Assembly (NCBI GenBank): GCA_000244995.1 | Contig: CM001438.1 | Coordinates: 798,921 to 862,920, forward strand | DNA from: Burkholderiales bacterium JOSHI_001 | GTDB taxonomy: Bacteria; Pseudomonadota; Gammaproteobacteria; Burkholderiales; Burkholderiaceae_C | DNA: 64,000 bases | Direction: 5' to 3' | Shown: positions 8,755 to 16,903 of the stretch, piece by piece | How positions within the stretch are numbered: position 1 is the stretch's first letter | How the letters are laid out: each line of letters starts with the position of its first letter | Program-made: the position numbers and the translations under genes | Notes under the pieces: generated by a model | The model's input: only the letters and a program-made list of their open reading frames with translations | Told to the model about the DNA's origin: nothing | The model's database searches: none

Positions 8755-9906
8755 ATGGGTCCCTTGGCCGGCATGAAGGTGATCGAACTGGCCAGCATCG
8801 GACCGGGTCCGATGTGCGCCATGTTGCTGGCCGACCTGGGCGCGCAAGTCACGCGCATCGACCGCCTGGCCCCCAGTGGGCTGGGCGTTCCCGTGCCGTC
8901 GCAGTTCGACGTGATGGGCCGCGGCCGGCGCTCGGTGGCCTTGGACCTGAAGGCCCCCGCGGGCCGTGATGCCGCGCTGCGCCTGATTGCTGGCGCCGAC
9001 GTGCTGGTGGAGGGCTGGCGCCCGGGCGTGGCTGAGCGCCTGGGCCTGGGGCCGGACGACTGCATCGCCCGCAACCCCCGCCTGGTTTACGGCCGCATGA
9101 CCGGCTTTGGCCAGACCGGCCCCTTGGCCCCCGCGGCCGGGCACGACATCAATTACATCGCGCTCACCGGCGCGCTGCACGCCATCGGCACGCCGGGCAC
9201 AGCGCTGCCGCCGCTGAACCTGGTGGGTGACTTTGGCGGCGGCGCGCTGTACCTGGCCTTCGGCCTGATGGCCGCGCTGTGGGAACGCCAGCGCAGCGGC
9301 CACGGGCAGGTGGTGGACGCCGCCATGGTGGACGGCGCCTCCAGCCTGATGGCCATGTTCCACGGCCTGGCCGCTGCCGGGCAATGGAACGCGGCGTCGC
9401 GCGGCACCAACCTGCTGGACGGCGGCGCGCCGTTTTACGCCACCTACGACTGCGCCGGAGGCGGCCAGGTGGCCGTGGGCGCGCTGGAGCCGAAGTTCTT
9501 TGCCGAATTGGTGCAACGCGTCGGCTTGGACCCCGCTTTCGTGCCCCGCCAGTACGACCGCAGCGCCTGGCCCGCGATGCGTGAAGCCTTGGCGGCCCTG
9601 TTTCGCACCCGCACACGCGACGAATGGGCCACCTTGCTCGAAGGCAGCGACGCCTGCGCGGCGCCGGTGTTGTCCCTGCACGAGGCGCCGCAGCACCGGC
9701 ACGCGGCCGCGCGTGCGGCCTTTGTGCAAGTGGACGGCGTGTCCCAGCCGGCCCCGGCACCGCGCTTTTCGCGCACACCTGCCGCCGTCCCCGAGCCGCC
9801 GCCGCGCGAAGGCCAGCACAGCCGCCAGGTGCTGGCCGATGCCGGCTTCAGCGCCGACGACATCAACACCTTGCTGGCCAGCGGTGTGCTGCGCCAGGAC
9901 GTCTGA
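8755..9906 (+). CDS. CaiB/BaiF family protein, alpha-methylacyl-CoA racemase type
   Basis: 383 residues of the class III CoA-transferase fold. [11 protein letters not shown] and [11 protein letters not shown] carry the His and Asp that act as acid/base pair in alpha-methylacyl-CoA racemase, and [13 protein letters not shown] is the family signature. These features favour a racemase inverting 2-methylacyl-CoA thioesters over a true CoA-transferase, which would use an Asp in a different context. AGGAG lies about 10 nt before the ATG. It ends 13 nt before the NUDIX-MBL gene; both could serve acyl-CoA metabolism. Confidence 0.82.
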   Translation: MGPLAGMKVIELASIGPGPMCAMLLADLGAQVTRIDRLAPSGLGVPVPSQFDVMGRGRRSVALDLKAPAGRDAALRLIAGADVLVEGWRPGVAERLGLGPDDCIARNPRLVYGRMTGFGQTGPLAPAAGHDINYIALTGALHAIGTPGTALPPLNLVGDFGGGALYLAFGLMAALWERQRSGHGQVVDAAMVDGASSLMAMFHGLAAAGQWNAASRGTNLLDGGAPFYATYDCAGGGQVAVGALEPKFFAELVQRVGLDPAFVPRQYDRSAWPAMREALAALFRTRTRDEWATLLEGSDACAAPVLSLHEAPQHRHAAARAAFVQVDGVSQPAPAPRFSRTPAAVPEPPPREGQHSRQVLADAGFSADDINTLLASGVLRQDV

Positions 9907-9919
9907 AAGCCGCGCCCCG

Positions 9920-11608
9920 ATGAACGCCCCCGCTCCCATCCCCCGCCCGCATGTGAACCCGGTGCCGCGTTTTTCGGCGTCGGTGGTGGTGTTGCGCGAC
10001 GGCGCTGCCGGCCTGGAAGTGCTGATGCTGCGCCGCGCCGAGCGCGCCAACGACCAGAACAGCGGCGCCGCGGTGTTCCCCGGCGGCCTGCTGGATGCGC
10101 AGGACAGCCTGCACCACGCGCTGTGCAGCGGGCTGGACGACACCCAGGCCAGCCGCCGCCTGGGCCTGAACGCCAACGGCCTGGACTACTGGATGGCCGC
10201 CGTGCGCGAATGCTTTGAAGAAAGCGGCCTGCTCTTCGCCCGCGGTGCGGACGACCAGCCCGCGCACCTGGATGACCTGCCGGCCGAGGAACGCCGCGCG
10301 CTGCGCCACTCGTTGCACGCGGGTGACCTGGACCTGGCCGCGCTGTGCGCACGCTTCGGCCTCACGCTGGATGTGGGCGCGCTGACCTACCTCAGCCACT
10401 GGATCACGCCACCCGGGCGGCCCAAGCGCTTCGACACCCGCTTCTTCGTGGCGGTGGCCCCCGCGCCGCAGCAGGCCGTGGCCGACGAAACCGAAACCAC
10501 CGAATTGATGTGGCTGACGCCACAGCAAGCACTGAGCCCCGAGCGTGGGCTGAAGCTGCTGAACGTGACCGAGGTGACCCTGAAACAACTGGCCGGCTTC
10601 GGCCACACCGCCGATGTCATCGCCCATGCCGCGGCACAGCCGCTGGCCCCGGCCATCCGCCCGGTGGTGGGGGCGGGCGAGCGTGGCCCGGTGGTGGTGA
10701 TGCCGGGTGAGTGGCCCTACGACGAGATCGCGCGGCTGGACCCCGAAGGCCGCGGCCACGTGGCGGTGGACCTGAAGCCCGGGCGTGCGGTGCGGCTGTC
10801 CGAGCGCGTCATCCGCATCACCGCCGACAACGGCAGCGTGATGACCGGCCCTGGCACCAACGCCTACTTCGTGGGCAGCGGCACCCAGTGGGCGCTTGTC
10901 GACCCTGGCCCCGACGACGCCACGCATGTGAAGTCTTTGCTCGAGCAGGCCGCGCAACTGCCGGGGCCGCTGCAATGGATCCTGTGCACCCACACCCACA
11001 AGGATCACTCGCCCGCCGCCGCCGCCCTTCACCGTGCCACCGGCGCGCCCCGCGCCGGCCGGGTGGCCGCCCACCCCGAGTGGCAGGACACAGGATTTGC
11101 GCCCGAGCGCGTGCTGGCGCACGGCGATCGCATCAACCTGGGTCCGGACTGCACGCTGCGGGTGGTCCACACCCCCGGCCACGCGTCCAACCACCTGTGC
11201 TTTCTGCTGGAACAGGAAAGGCTGCTCTTCACCGGCGACCACCTGATGCAGGGCTCCACCGTGGTCATCAACCCGCCTGACGGTGACATGGCGGCTTACC
11301 TGGCGTCCCTCGAAGCCTTGTTGCAGGAAGACCTGGACCACCTGGCGCCCGGCCACGGCTTCCTCATCGCCCAGCCGCACGCGGTGGTGAAAAAGACCAT
11401 CGCCCACCGCCTGGGGCGCGAGGCCAAGGTGGTGGACGCGCTGCGGGCAGGTGGCCCAGCGGCCCTGGACGCCCTGGTGACTCGGGTTTACGCCGACGTG
11501 CCCGAGCGCCTGCACGCGGTGGCGCGGCGTTCTTTGCAGGCGCACCTGCTGAAACTTCAGGGCGAAGCCAGGACGGTGAAGGAGGGGGAAGTCTGGCGCC
11601 TGGCCTGA
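9920..11608 (+). CDS. NUDIX hydrolase-metallo-beta-lactamase fusion protein
   Basis: 562 residues with two enzyme domains. Residues 1-240: NUDIX domain with FPGGLLDAQD and, about 35 residues later, AAVRECFEESGLLF; this split Nudix box with an insertion is the NUDT19/RP2-like type, members of which hydrolyse CoA derivatives. Residues 290-562: metallo-beta-lactamase fold with THTHKDHSPAA (HxHxDH zinc motif), HTPGHASNH, FTGDHLMQGST and APGHG, as in LACTB2-like hydrolases. The C-terminal part is a winged-helix-like tail typical of that group. The ATG at 9920 is 13 nt after the racemase stop. Both halves keep their key residues, so the fusion looks functional. Confidence 0.82.
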   Translation: MNAPAPIPRPHVNPVPRFSASVVVLRDGAAGLEVLMLRRAERANDQNSGAAVFPGGLLDAQDSLHHALCSGLDDTQASRRLGLNANGLDYWMAAVRECFEESGLLFARGADDQPAHLDDLPAEERRALRHSLHAGDLDLAALCARFGLTLDVGALTYLSHWITPPGRPKRFDTRFFVAVAPAPQQAVADETETTELMWLTPQQALSPERGLKLLNVTEVTLKQLAGFGHTADVIAHAAAQPLAPAIRPVVGAGERGPVVVMPGEWPYDEIARLDPEGRGHVAVDLKPGRAVRLSERVIRITADNGSVMTGPGTNAYFVGSGTQWALVDPGPDDATHVKSLLEQAAQLPGPLQWILCTHTHKDHSPAAAALHRATGAPRAGRVAAHPEWQDTGFAPERVLAHGDRINLGPDCTLRVVHTPGHASNHLCFLLEQERLLFTGDHLMQGSTVVINPPDGDMAAYLASLEALLQEDLDHLAPGHGFLIAQPHAVVKKTIAHRLGREAKVVDALRAGGPAALDALVTRVYADVPERLHAVARRSLQAHLLKLQGEARTVKEGEVWRLA

Positions 11609-11748
11609 ACCGGCGGGCGCCAAGGGGCTGAACCCGGGGATGGGGCCGGTGGCGCAGGCAAGCGCGGCCCGTCCTCATGTTAGCGTGACTGGGGGGTTTT
11701 TGGCCGTTGGTGGGCGAAGCAATCCGAATCCAAGGGATAATTGCACAC

Positions 11749-11997
11749 ATGGCAAAAGACAATTCCACCCGTCGCACTGCCGACGGCCTGCGCTACACCT
11801 CGAAGGAAACGGGCTCCCCGTTCACCGGCAACGGTTCCACGCGTTCGTGTTTCCGCTGCGGTCGGCACCGCCTGCCGCAGTTGCTGCAAAGCATCCGCAT
11901 CCTGGGCCGCACCGAAATGGTCTGCAAGCCCTCCTGCAAGGTGCTGGCTGAAACCGTGGACGCCAAGCCGCCGGTGCCCGTGCCTTCGGTGGAATAG
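11749..11997 (+). CDS. small conserved Cys-rich protein
   Basis: 82 residues, basic, start MAKDNSTRRTADGLRYTSKE. Four cysteines arranged CFRC and later CKPSC could bind one zinc. No function is known to me. A -10-like GATAAT at 11736-11741 lies only 7 nt before the ATG and no Shine-Dalgarno sequence is present, so translation may be leaderless. An upstream in-frame GTG at 11707 would add 14 residues, but that segment is unlike the rest. Confidence 0.6.
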   Translation: MAKDNSTRRTADGLRYTSKETGSPFTGNGSTRSCFRCGRHRLPQLLQSIRILGRTEMVCKPSCKVLAETVDAKPPVPVPSVE

Positions 11998-12055
11998 GCG
12001 GGCCGGCGCTTCGCTACACCCTGCTGCTGCCCGGGACATGCCCGGGTGAGCGATA

Positions 12056-12083
12056 TTGACGCCCGTTTGCAGGCGTCCAAAAT
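12056..12083 (+). promoter_or_regulatory. sigma-70-like promoter of the ior-sox operon
   Basis: TTGACG at 12056-12061, 16-bp spacer, CAAAAT at 12078-12083, 53 bp before the iorA ATG. An inverted repeat GACGCC/GGCGTC (12058-12063 and 12072-12077) sits within the promoter, where a repressor would block it. Confidence 0.45.
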
Positions 12084-12136
12084 CGGCCTGCCCTTGATCA
12101 TCGGCGGCCCCGCCGCCCCCTTGAAGGAGTGACGGC

Positions 12137-12586
12137 ATGGCCCGATTGAACGTGAACGGTCGCGTCCACGAGGTGGACGCCGAGGCCGACACCCCGCTGC
12201 TGTGGGCGCTGCGTGAGCAGTTGGGCCTGACCGGCACCAAGTACGGCTGTGGCATCGCGCAATGCGGTGCCTGCACGGTGCACATCGACGGCGAGGCGGT
12301 GCGTTCCTGCGCCCGGCCCCTGTCGTCGCTGACGCCGCAGAACAAGGTCACCACCATCGAAGGCCTGTCGCCCGACGGCAGCCACCCGGTGCAAAAAGCC
12401 TGGGCGGCGCTGGACGTGCCGCAATGCGGCTTCTGCCAGTGCGGGATGATCATGACCGCCGCGGCCCTGCTGAAGAGCAAACCCAAACCCACCGACGCGG
12501 ACATCGACCAGGGCGTCACCAACATCTGCCGCTGCGGCACCTACAACCGCGTGCGCGCTGCCATCAAGTTGGCTGCGCAGGGCTGA
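12137..12586 (+). CDS. iorA: 2Fe-2S subunit of a molybdenum hydroxylase (isoquinoline 1-oxidoreductase alpha type)
   Basis: 149 residues with two [2Fe-2S] clusters: the plant-ferredoxin-type cluster in [16 protein letters not shown] plus a later Cys (RSCARP), and the all-helical cluster in CGFCQCGM and ICRCGTY. This subunit carries electrons from the Mo site of the partner encoded next. Proteins of this two-subunit IorAB type oxidise N-heterocycles or aldehydes and pass electrons to a cytochrome. GAAGGAG precedes the ATG by about 7 nt. The substrate is not known; the sox genes downstream do not point to a heterocycle. Confidence 0.85.
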   Translation: MARLNVNGRVHEVDAEADTPLLWALREQLGLTGTKYGCGIAQCGACTVHIDGEAVRSCARPLSSLTPQNKVTTIEGLSPDGSHPVQKAWAALDVPQCGFCQCGMIMTAAALLKSKPKPTDADIDQGVTNICRCGTYNRVRAAIKLAAQG

Positions 12587-12599
12587 AGGGGGAAGCGCC

Positions 12600-14858
12600 A
12601 TGTCCAACGCGATCAAGGCCACTTCTTCTTCGTCCCGCGGTGCTGCGCGGGTGTCGCGCCGCCGCTTCATCGGCGCGGGCTCGGCCGCGGCGGGCGGGCT
12701 GGCTTTGGGTTTTCACCTGCCGCTGTCCGGCCAGACCGCCGTGTCGGTGCCGCCGTCCACCTACGCCCCCAGCGCGCCGGGCGAGATCAACGCCTGGGTG
12801 CTGGTGCGCCCCGACGACACGGTGGTGGTGCGCGTGGCGCGTTCCGAGATGGGCCAGGGCTCGCTCACCGGGCTGGCGCAGCTGGTGGCCGAAGAACTGG
12901 AATGCGACTGGGCCAAGGTGAGCACCGAGTACCCCACACCGGGCCAGAACCTGGCCAACAACCGGGTCTGGCGCAATTTCTCCACCGGTGGCAGCCGGGG
13001 CATCCGCGAATCGAACGACTACGTCCGCCAGGGGGGCGCGGCGGCCCGCATGATGCTGGTGCAGGCCGCCGCCAACCGCTGGCAGGTGGCCCCGGCCGAG
13101 TGCAGCGTGAAGGCGGGCGTCATCACCCACGGCCCCAGCAAGCGCACGCTGCGCTATGGCGAAGTGGCGGCCGCCGCAGCCAAGCTGCCCATGCCCACCG
13201 ACGTGGTGCTGAAGGACCCCAAGACCTGGACCATCGCCGGCAAGCCGCTGAAGCGCCTGGACACGCTGGACAAGCTCACCGGCAAGCAGGTCTATGGCAT
13301 GGACCTGAAACTGCCCGGCATGCTGACCGCCGCCATCAAGGAATGCCCGGTCTTCGGCGGCAAGGTGAAGGGCTTCGATGCGGCGGCGGTGAACCGCCGG
13401 CCCGGCGTGAAGCAGGTGCTGCAGGTGGGCGACACCGCCGTGGCCGTGGTGGCCGACACCTGGTGGCACGCCAAGACCGCGCTGGAGGCCCTGCCCATCC
13501 AATGGGACGAAGGCCCCAACGCCCAGGCCAGCAGCGAGGCCTTCGCCGCGGTGCTGAAAACGGCGCTGGACGCGCCCGAAGCCGCGGCGGCCAACACCGT
13601 GGGTGACGCCCGCGCGGCGCTGGCGTCGTCGGCCAAGGTGGTGGAGGCGGTGTACAGCTACCCGCACCAGAACCATGCCTGCATGGAGGTGATGAACGCC
13701 ACCGCCAAGCTGACGGTGGGCAGCGGCGGCACGGTGGAACGCTGCGAAGTCTGGTGCCCCACGCAGAACGGCGAAGCCGCGCTGGCCGCCACGGCCGAAG
13801 CCTCGGGCCTGCCACCGGCGAAATGCGAGGTCTACAAGCTGCACCTGGGTGGCGGCTTCGGCCGACGCGGCATGACCGACTATGTGCGCCAGGCCGTGGC
13901 CATTGCCAAGCAGATGCCCAACACGCCGGTCAAGCTGCTGTGGTCACGCGAGGAGGACATGGCCCAGGGGCGCTTTCACCCGGTCACGCAGTGCAAGCTG
14001 CGCGCCGGGCTGGACGCCAGCGGCAAGCTGAACGCGCTGCACATGCGCCTGGCCGGCCAGTCCATCCTGTCGGTGGTGTTCCCGCAGAACGTGAAGAACG
14101 GTCTGGACCCGGTGGCCTTCCAGGGCCTGAACCCCAGTGGCCCCGAGGCGGCCATTGGCTACAGCGTGCCGAACCTGCTGATCGACCACGCGCTGCGCAA
14201 CCCGCACGTGCCGCCGGGCTTCTGGCGCGGCGTGAACCTGAACCACAACGCCATCTACCTGGAGTGCTTCATCGACGAGTTGGCCCACGCCGCGGGCCAG
14301 GACCCGCTGGCCTTTCGCCGCGCGCTGATGGACAAGCACCCCAAGCACCTGGCGGTGCTGAACGCGGCCGCCCAAGGCGCTGGCTGGGGCCAACCCGCCC
14401 CGGACGTGAATGGCCAGAAGGTCTTCCGCGGGCTGGCGCAGACCATGGGCTTCGGCAGCTACGTGGCCGCCTGCGCCGAAGTGAGCGTCAGTGCCGACGG
14501 CGTGCTGAAGATCCACCGCATCGTGGCCGCCACCGACTGCGGCCATGCGGTGAACCCGCAGCAGATCGAAGCGCAGGTCGAAGGCTCCTTCGCCTACGGC
14601 CTGTCGGCGGCCTTGTACGGCGAGTGCACGGTGAAGGACGGTCGCATCCAGCAGAGCAACTTCCACGACTACCCGGTGCTGCGCATGGCCGAGATGCCCA
14701 AGGTGCAGACCATCGTGATGCCCTCGGGCGGCTTCTGGGGCGGGGTGGGCGAGCCCACCATCGCCGTGGCCGCCCCGGCGGTGCTGAACGCCATCTTCGC
14801 CGCCACCGGCAAGCGCATCCGCGAACTGCCGCTCAAGAGCGGCCTGAAGCGCGCCTGA
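12600..14858 (+). CDS. iorB: molybdopterin-binding subunit of a xanthine-dehydrogenase-family hydroxylase
   Basis: 752 residues, starting 13 nt after iorA. A twin-arginine signal is clear (SRRRFIGAGSAAAGGLAL, residues 20-37), so the complex is exported folded to the periplasm. Mo-cofactor-binding segments include RSEMGQGSLTGL, GGGFGRRG, PGFWRGVNLNHN and, near the C-terminus, GGFWGGVGEPT with the Glu that acts as base in this family. IorB-type proteins have a single chain holding both Mo domains, as here. The stop codon overlaps the soxX start (TGATG), so translation is probably coupled to the sox genes. Confidence 0.85.
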   Translation: MSNAIKATSSSSRGAARVSRRRFIGAGSAAAGGLALGFHLPLSGQTAVSVPPSTYAPSAPGEINAWVLVRPDDTVVVRVARSEMGQGSLTGLAQLVAEELECDWAKVSTEYPTPGQNLANNRVWRNFSTGGSRGIRESNDYVRQGGAAARMMLVQAAANRWQVAPAECSVKAGVITHGPSKRTLRYGEVAAAAAKLPMPTDVVLKDPKTWTIAGKPLKRLDTLDKLTGKQVYGMDLKLPGMLTAAIKECPVFGGKVKGFDAAAVNRRPGVKQVLQVGDTAVAVVADTWWHAKTALEALPIQWDEGPNAQASSEAFAAVLKTALDAPEAAAANTVGDARAALASSAKVVEAVYSYPHQNHACMEVMNATAKLTVGSGGTVERCEVWCPTQNGEAALAATAEASGLPPAKCEVYKLHLGGGFGRRGMTDYVRQAVAIAKQMPNTPVKLLWSREEDMAQGRFHPVTQCKLRAGLDASGKLNALHMRLAGQSILSVVFPQNVKNGLDPVAFQGLNPSGPEAAIGYSVPNLLIDHALRNPHVPPGFWRGVNLNHNAIYLECFIDELAHAAGQDPLAFRRALMDKHPKHLAVLNAAAQGAGWGQPAPDVNGQKVFRGLAQTMGFGSYVAACAEVSVSADGVLKIHRIVAATDCGHAVNPQQIEAQVEGSFAYGLSAALYGECTVKDGRIQQSNFHDYPVLRMAEMPKVQTIVMPSGGFWGGVGEPTIAVAAPAVLNAIFAATGKRIRELPLKSGLKRA

Positions 14859-15256
14859 TGCACCGCGGCCTGGTGGTGGTGCTGGTCCTGCTGCTGCCGG
14901 CGCTGGCCGGTGCGGCGCCGCCGGATGGCGACGCGGCAGGCGACGTCGAACGGGGCCGCGCGCTGGTGGCCGACCGCTCGGCCAGCCTGTGCGCGCTGTG
15001 CCATGCGGTGCCCGGTGTGCCGGCGCACCTGCAGGGCAACCTGGCGCCGTCGCTGGCGGGCGTGGGCGCGCGGCTGGACACCTCGCGTCTGCGCGCACAA
15101 CTGGTCGAGCCGCGGCGGCTGAACCCCGAAGCCATCATGCCGGGCTACCGAACCACCGAGGGCCTGAACCGCGTGGCTGAGGCCTGGGCCGGGCGGCCGA
15201 TCTTCAGCGCCCAGCAGGTTGAGGACGTGGTGGCCTACCTGCAGACGCTGCGCTGA
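14858..15256 (+). CDS. soxX: SoxX, monohaem cytochrome c subunit of thiosulfate-oxidising SoxAX
   Basis: 132 residues. A signal peptide (hydrophobic run VVVLVLLLPALAGA) precedes a cytochrome c domain with the single haem motif CALCH near residue 47. MPGYR near residue 94 gives the axial Met, and ARLDTSRLRAQLVEP with LNPEAIMPGY is characteristic of SoxX. With SoxA it forms the enzyme that attaches thiosulfate to the SoxY cysteine. The ATG overlaps the iorB stop by one base. Confidence 0.87.
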   Translation: MHRGLVVVLVLLLPALAGAAPPDGDAAGDVERGRALVADRSASLCALCHAVPGVPAHLQGNLAPSLAGVGARLDTSRLRAQLVEPRRLNPEAIMPGYRTTEGLNRVAEAWAGRPIFSAQQVEDVVAYLQTLR

Positions 15257-15257
15257 G

Positions 15258-15710
15258 ATGGCCCTCCGCCACGCGACGCGGCGCCAGTGCCTGGCCCAAG
15301 GGGCCGGCATGGCATTGGCGCTGGTGCTGCGACCGTCGCGCGCCGAAGCGCCAGCGCTGCAGGAGGCCGTGCGTGCCTGGGCGGGCGCGGCCCCGGTGCG
15401 CGAAGGCCGCGTCACGCTGGACGTGAGCCCCCTGGTGGAGAACGGCAACGCGGTGCCGCTGACCGTGCGGGTGCACAGCCCGATGAGCACGGCCGACCAC
15501 GTGCAGGCCATCGCCGTGTTCAACGAGCTGAACCCGCAGCGGGACATGCTGCGCGCCACGCTGGGCCCACGCGCCGGCCGCGCCGAGGTGGCCACCCGGG
15601 TGCGCCTGGCCACCTCGCAGAAGCTGGTGGCACTGGCGCGGATGTCCGACGGCAGCGTGTGGTCCCACACCGTCGAGGTGGTGGTGACCCTGGCCGCTTG
15701 CGTGGAGTAG
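15258..15710 (+). CDS. soxY: SoxY, sulfur carrier subunit, with unusual C-terminus
   Basis: 150 residues with a Tat-like leader (RHATRRQCLAQGAGMALALV). The immunoglobulin-like SoxY core is recognisable (ENGNAVPLTVRVHSPM, VFNELNPQRDMLRATLG). SoxY normally carries sulfur on a cysteine in a flexible C-terminal GGCGG; here the chain ends TLAACVE, so the cysteine is kept but the glycines are lost and two residues follow. Whether it still serves SoxAX is open. It lies 1 nt after soxX and 4 nt before soxZ. Confidence 0.82.
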   Translation: MALRHATRRQCLAQGAGMALALVLRPSRAEAPALQEAVRAWAGAAPVREGRVTLDVSPLVENGNAVPLTVRVHSPMSTADHVQAIAVFNELNPQRDMLRATLGPRAGRAEVATRVRLATSQKLVALARMSDGSVWSHTVEVVVTLAACVE

Positions 15711-15714
15711 CGCG

Positions 15715-16038
15715 ATGGCCGTGCGCACCCTGGTCAATGCCCCGCGCCAGGCCCGCCCTGGCGAGGTCATCGCCATCCGCGCCACCATCGCGCACCCGAT
15801 GGAAACCGGCTTTCGCAGCGATGCGTCCGGCCGCACGCTGCCGCGCGACATCATCCAGCGCTTTGCCTGCCGCTACAACGGTGAGCTGGTGTTCAGCGCC
15901 GAGCTGTTCAGCGCCATCTCGGCCAACCCCTACATCGCCTTCCACATCCGGGCCACCGACAGCGGCACGCTGGAACTGCGCTGGGAGGGCGACCACGGTT
16001 TCGTGCACACCGAAACCGTGTCGCTGACGGTCGCATGA
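15715..16038 (+). CDS. soxZ: SoxZ, partner of SoxY
   Basis: 107 residues, no signal peptide, as usual for SoxZ, which is exported together with SoxY. Family features are the start MAVRTLVNAPRQARPGEVI, HPMETGFR, and FACRYNGELVFSAELF. It forms the SoxYZ heterodimer that holds sulfur intermediates in the periplasm. The stop overlaps the soxA start by 4 nt. Confidence 0.87.
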   Translation: MAVRTLVNAPRQARPGEVIAIRATIAHPMETGFRSDASGRTLPRDIIQRFACRYNGELVFSAELFSAISANPYIAFHIRATDSGTLELRWEGDHGFVHTETVSLTVA

Positions 16039-16811
16039 GGGTCTTCCGGCAGGGCCTGGCCTGGCTGATGGGCGCGGCCACGCTGGCCACGGCCCAGCCC
16101 ACGGCCGACCAACGCCGCAGCGGCGCCCACTTCATGAGCCCGGCGCTGCAGGCCATGCAGGCCGACGAGGCCCAGAACCCGGCCGGGCTGTGGGTGCAGG
16201 AAGGCCGCCGGCTGTGGTCGCTTCGCCCACCGGGGGTCGGGCGGTCCTGCGCCAACTGCCACGGCGACGACCCGGCCCAGCGCCTGAAGGACGTGGCCAC
16301 CCGCTACCCGGCCTGGGACGAGCACGCGGCCCGGCCGCTGACGCTGCCGCAACGCATCGCCCAGTGCCGCCAGCGTCACCAGGCCTTGCCGCCGCTGGAC
16401 CCCGACGATGACGAGTCGTTGGCCTTGCAGGCGCTGCTGGCGCTGCCGGCGCGCGGCCTGCCCATCGCCCCGCCGGCCGACCCGCGGCTGGCGCCCCAGC
16501 GCGCGCTGGGCGCGGCGCTGTTCCGCCAGCGCCTGGGCCAGCTGGACCTGGCCTGTGCGCATTGCCACGAGCAGCGCGCAGGCCGGTCCCTGGGTGGCGC
16601 CACCCTGCCGCAGGCCCACCCCACCGGCTACCCCAGCTACCGGCTGCAATGGCAGGGCCTGGGCTCGCTGCCCAGGCGCTTGCGCAACTGCCTGGTGGGC
16701 GTGCGCGCGCAGCCCTATGCGGCCGACGCGGCGGAGTGGGTGCAACTGGAGCTGTACCTGATGCAGCGCGCCGCAGGCATGCCGATGGACGCACCGTCCG
16801 TGCGTCCCTGA
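16035..16811 (+). CDS. soxA: SoxA, dihaem cytochrome c subunit of SoxAX
   Basis: 258 residues with a short signal peptide (LAWLMGAATLATA). Two haem motifs, CANCH near residue 75 and CAHCH near residue 176, show the dihaem form. The later cysteine in LRNCLVGVRAQPY is the conserved active-site (persulfide) ligand of SoxA. The SoxAX complex joins thiosulfate to SoxY by oxidation. SoxB and SoxCD are not in the window, so this set is either part of a split sox system or feeds a branch without full sulfate formation. Confidence 0.87.
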   Translation: MRVFRQGLAWLMGAATLATAQPTADQRRSGAHFMSPALQAMQADEAQNPAGLWVQEGRRLWSLRPPGVGRSCANCHGDDPAQRLKDVATRYPAWDEHAARPLTLPQRIAQCRQRHQALPPLDPDDDESLALQALLALPARGLPIAPPADPRLAPQRALGAALFRQRLGQLDLACAHCHEQRAGRSLGGATLPQAHPTGYPSYRLQWQGLGSLPRRLRNCLVGVRAQPYAADAAEWVQLELYLMQRAAGMPMDAPSVRP

Positions 16812-16903
16812 GGGCCTTCTGCTGGGGCCCTGGCCGGCGCGACAATGCGCCTCTTGTTTCGGCGCAGGCCCTGCGCCCGCTCACTTCCGGAAAGCCCCTT
16901 GTG

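Noticed and set aside
12030-12046. CCCGGG-acatg-CCCGGG as terminator before iorA
   Set aside because: The stem is only 6 bp of self-complementary sequence with no T run; it could equally be two chance SmaI-type palindromes.
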